A DNA stretch of 64,000 nucleotides from Anaerobiospirillum thomasii (GTDB taxonomy: Bacteria; Pseudomonadota; Gammaproteobacteria; Enterobacterales; Succinivibrionaceae), in NCBI RefSeq assembly GCF_900445255.1, contig NZ_UAPU01000005.1, positions 197,001 to 261,000 on the forward strand. The letters run 5' to 3'. The translations under genes were made by a program, and so were the position numbers. The stretch's first letter is position 1; the number at the start of each line of letters is the position of its first letter. The notes below the pieces were generated by a model. That model searched no databases, was not told the origin of the DNA, and worked only from the letters and a program-made list of their open reading frames with translations. Below are positions 63,162 through 64,000 of this stretch, one piece after another.

Positions 63162-63943
63162 TGAGCATTTTAGACAGGCTTGCAGACTATGCACTGATAC
63201 GCACAGCACAGGCTAAAAAAATCAAATCTGCAGAGCAGATTAAAGATGAGGCCTTGTCTTTGCCAAAAGGCAGTTTTGCCTTTGAACAGGCTCTTAAAAA
63301 AGATGGCATGTCATTTATCTGTGAGTGTAAAAAAGCATCTCCGTCAAAAGGACTTATAGATAGCGTCTATCCATACCTGCATATTGCCAAAACATATGAA
63401 CAGGCAGGGGCTGACTGTATATCTGTACTGACTGAGCCCAAATGGTTTATGGGCAGTAACGAGCATTTAAAAGAAATTGCCGGCTCTGTTTTACTTCCAT
63501 GTCTGCGCAAGGATTTTACTGTAGATGAATATATGATTTACGAGGCCAAAGTGTGCAGAGCGTCTGCTGTACTTTTAATATGTTCCATATTAAGTCAGAG
63601 GCAGATAGAAAGATATATCAAAATCTGTGATGAACTTGGGCTTTCGGCTCTGGTTGAAGTACACGATGAACAGGAGATCTCTGTGGCTTTAGATGCTGGA
63701 GCCAGAATTATAGGTGTTAACAACCGTAATCTAAAAGATTTCTCCGTTGATACTTCAAACAGTATCAGGCTCAGATCTAAGGTGCCATCTGATGTGCTTT
63801 TTGTTTCAGAAAGCGGTGTCAGCAGCGCTGATGATGTTAAAAGGCTCAGGGACATAGGTACCGATGCTGTTCTTATAGGAGAGGCACTGATGAAAGAGGA
63901 TGATAAAACATCAAAGCTTGCCATACTAAGAGGACATGTATGA
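63161..63943 (+). CDS. trpC: Indole-3-glycerol phosphate synthase
   Basis: A 260-residue monofunctional TIM barrel. FICECKKASPSKG near residue 52, LPCLRKDFTVDEYMIYEA near 115, GVNNRNLKDFSVD near 185 and SESGVSSADD near 217 carry the catalytic Lys and Glu residues. ATG 63161 is preferred, with AAGGAGG seven bases upstream. No TrpF domain follows; E. coli has fused TrpCF. Confidence 0.96.
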   Translation: MSILDRLADYALIRTAQAKKIKSAEQIKDEALSLPKGSFAFEQALKKDGMSFICECKKASPSKGLIDSVYPYLHIAKTYEQAGADCISVLTEPKWFMGSNEHLKEIAGSVLLPCLRKDFTVDEYMIYEAKVCRASAVLLICSILSQRQIERYIKICDELGLSALVEVHDEQEISVALDAGARIIGVNNRNLKDFSVDTSNSIRLRSKVPSDVLFVSESGVSSADDVKRLRDIGTDAVLIGEALMKEDDKTSKLAILRGHV

Positions 63944-64000
63944 TAAAGATTAAATTCTGTGGACTCAGCCGCCTTTGTGATATTGAGGCTGTCAATGAGA
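63940..64000 (+). CDS. trpF: Phosphoribosylanthranilate isomerase, start only
   Basis: The window ends 20 codons into a frame beginning MIKIKFCGLSRLCDIEAVNE, the N-terminal KxCGLxxxxD pattern of TrpF. Its ATG overlaps the trpC stop (ATGA). The rest lies beyond the window. Confidence 0.85.
   Translation, partial: MIKIKFCGLSRLCDIEAVNE

Overview
The window looks like chromosome from an anaerobic, host- or rumen-associated gammaproteobacterium. My best guess is a Succinivibrionaceae-like member of the Aeromonadales; this is inferred from gene content, not from a marker comparison. Gammaproteobacterial housekeeping genes dominate: a short L25 (rplY), dusA, sohB-topA, slyX, yciB, pdxB, panF-yhdT, purT, galU, a DolP-like lipoprotein and a cvfB homologue. 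Rubrerythrin and a TRAP transporter fit an anaerobe. The core is interrupted by AT-rich accessory patches.

Layout: 0.2-1.5 kb, a DASS-type anion transporter. 1.6-4.9 kb, an operon of an SHMT-like pseudoenzyme, dusA and an aldo/keto reductase. 5-6.1 kb, a HAD phosphatase and a dCMP deaminase. 6.4-6.8 kb, rplY with its own leader hairpin. 6.85-10.8 kb, an accessory island bounded by an 18-bp inverted repeat: an IS4-type transposase, a PAAR-tipped protein, a small membrane protein, a broken phage-tail gpU-like gene and a decayed IS end. 10.9-16.2 kb, cvfB, sohB, topA and dcd. 16.4-24.4 kb, a complete kdp potassium-uptake operon with its KdpDE sensor pair and two tiny membrane-peptide genes at its front. 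24.5-32.4 kb, an IS1634-type element with a nonsense codon, then three tandem mosaic copies of an AAA-ATPase/PD-(D/E)XK gene plus a remnant of a fourth. 32.4-35.1 kb, purT, a DUF4250 gene and an inactive ExoI paralogue. 35.2-38.8 kb, pdxB and then a hisC-like aminotransferase with aroA. 39-46.2 kb, transporters, galU, yciB and slyX. 46.4-48.8 kb, an intact IS1634-family element flanked by a 43-bp direct repeat next to tRNA-Pro. 49.4-53.3 kb, rubrerythrin, a DUF6429 protein, the DolP-like lipoprotein and a degenerate DnaQ-fold protein. 53.5-59.1 kb, a sugar-acid island of GntR regulator, mannonate dehydratase-like enzyme, TRAP transporter and SDR, with matching operators. 59.6-64 kb, a trpEGDC(F) operon under a T-box riboswitch, cut by the window end.

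The most notable item is the T-box. It carries a readable UGG (Trp) specifier and a UGGC bulge matching the GCCA end of tRNA-Trp, in front of a trp operon whose trpG/trpD and trpC/trpF are unfused. Both features are typical of Firmicutes, not of Gammaproteobacteria, so the unit was probably acquired horizontally. A second strong terminator lies between the T-box and trpE. Other themes are three pseudoenzymes that have lost catalytic residues (SHMT-like, ExoI-like, DnaQ-like), mosaic exchange among the tandem ATPase-nuclease genes, and a long target duplication of the kind described for IS1634.
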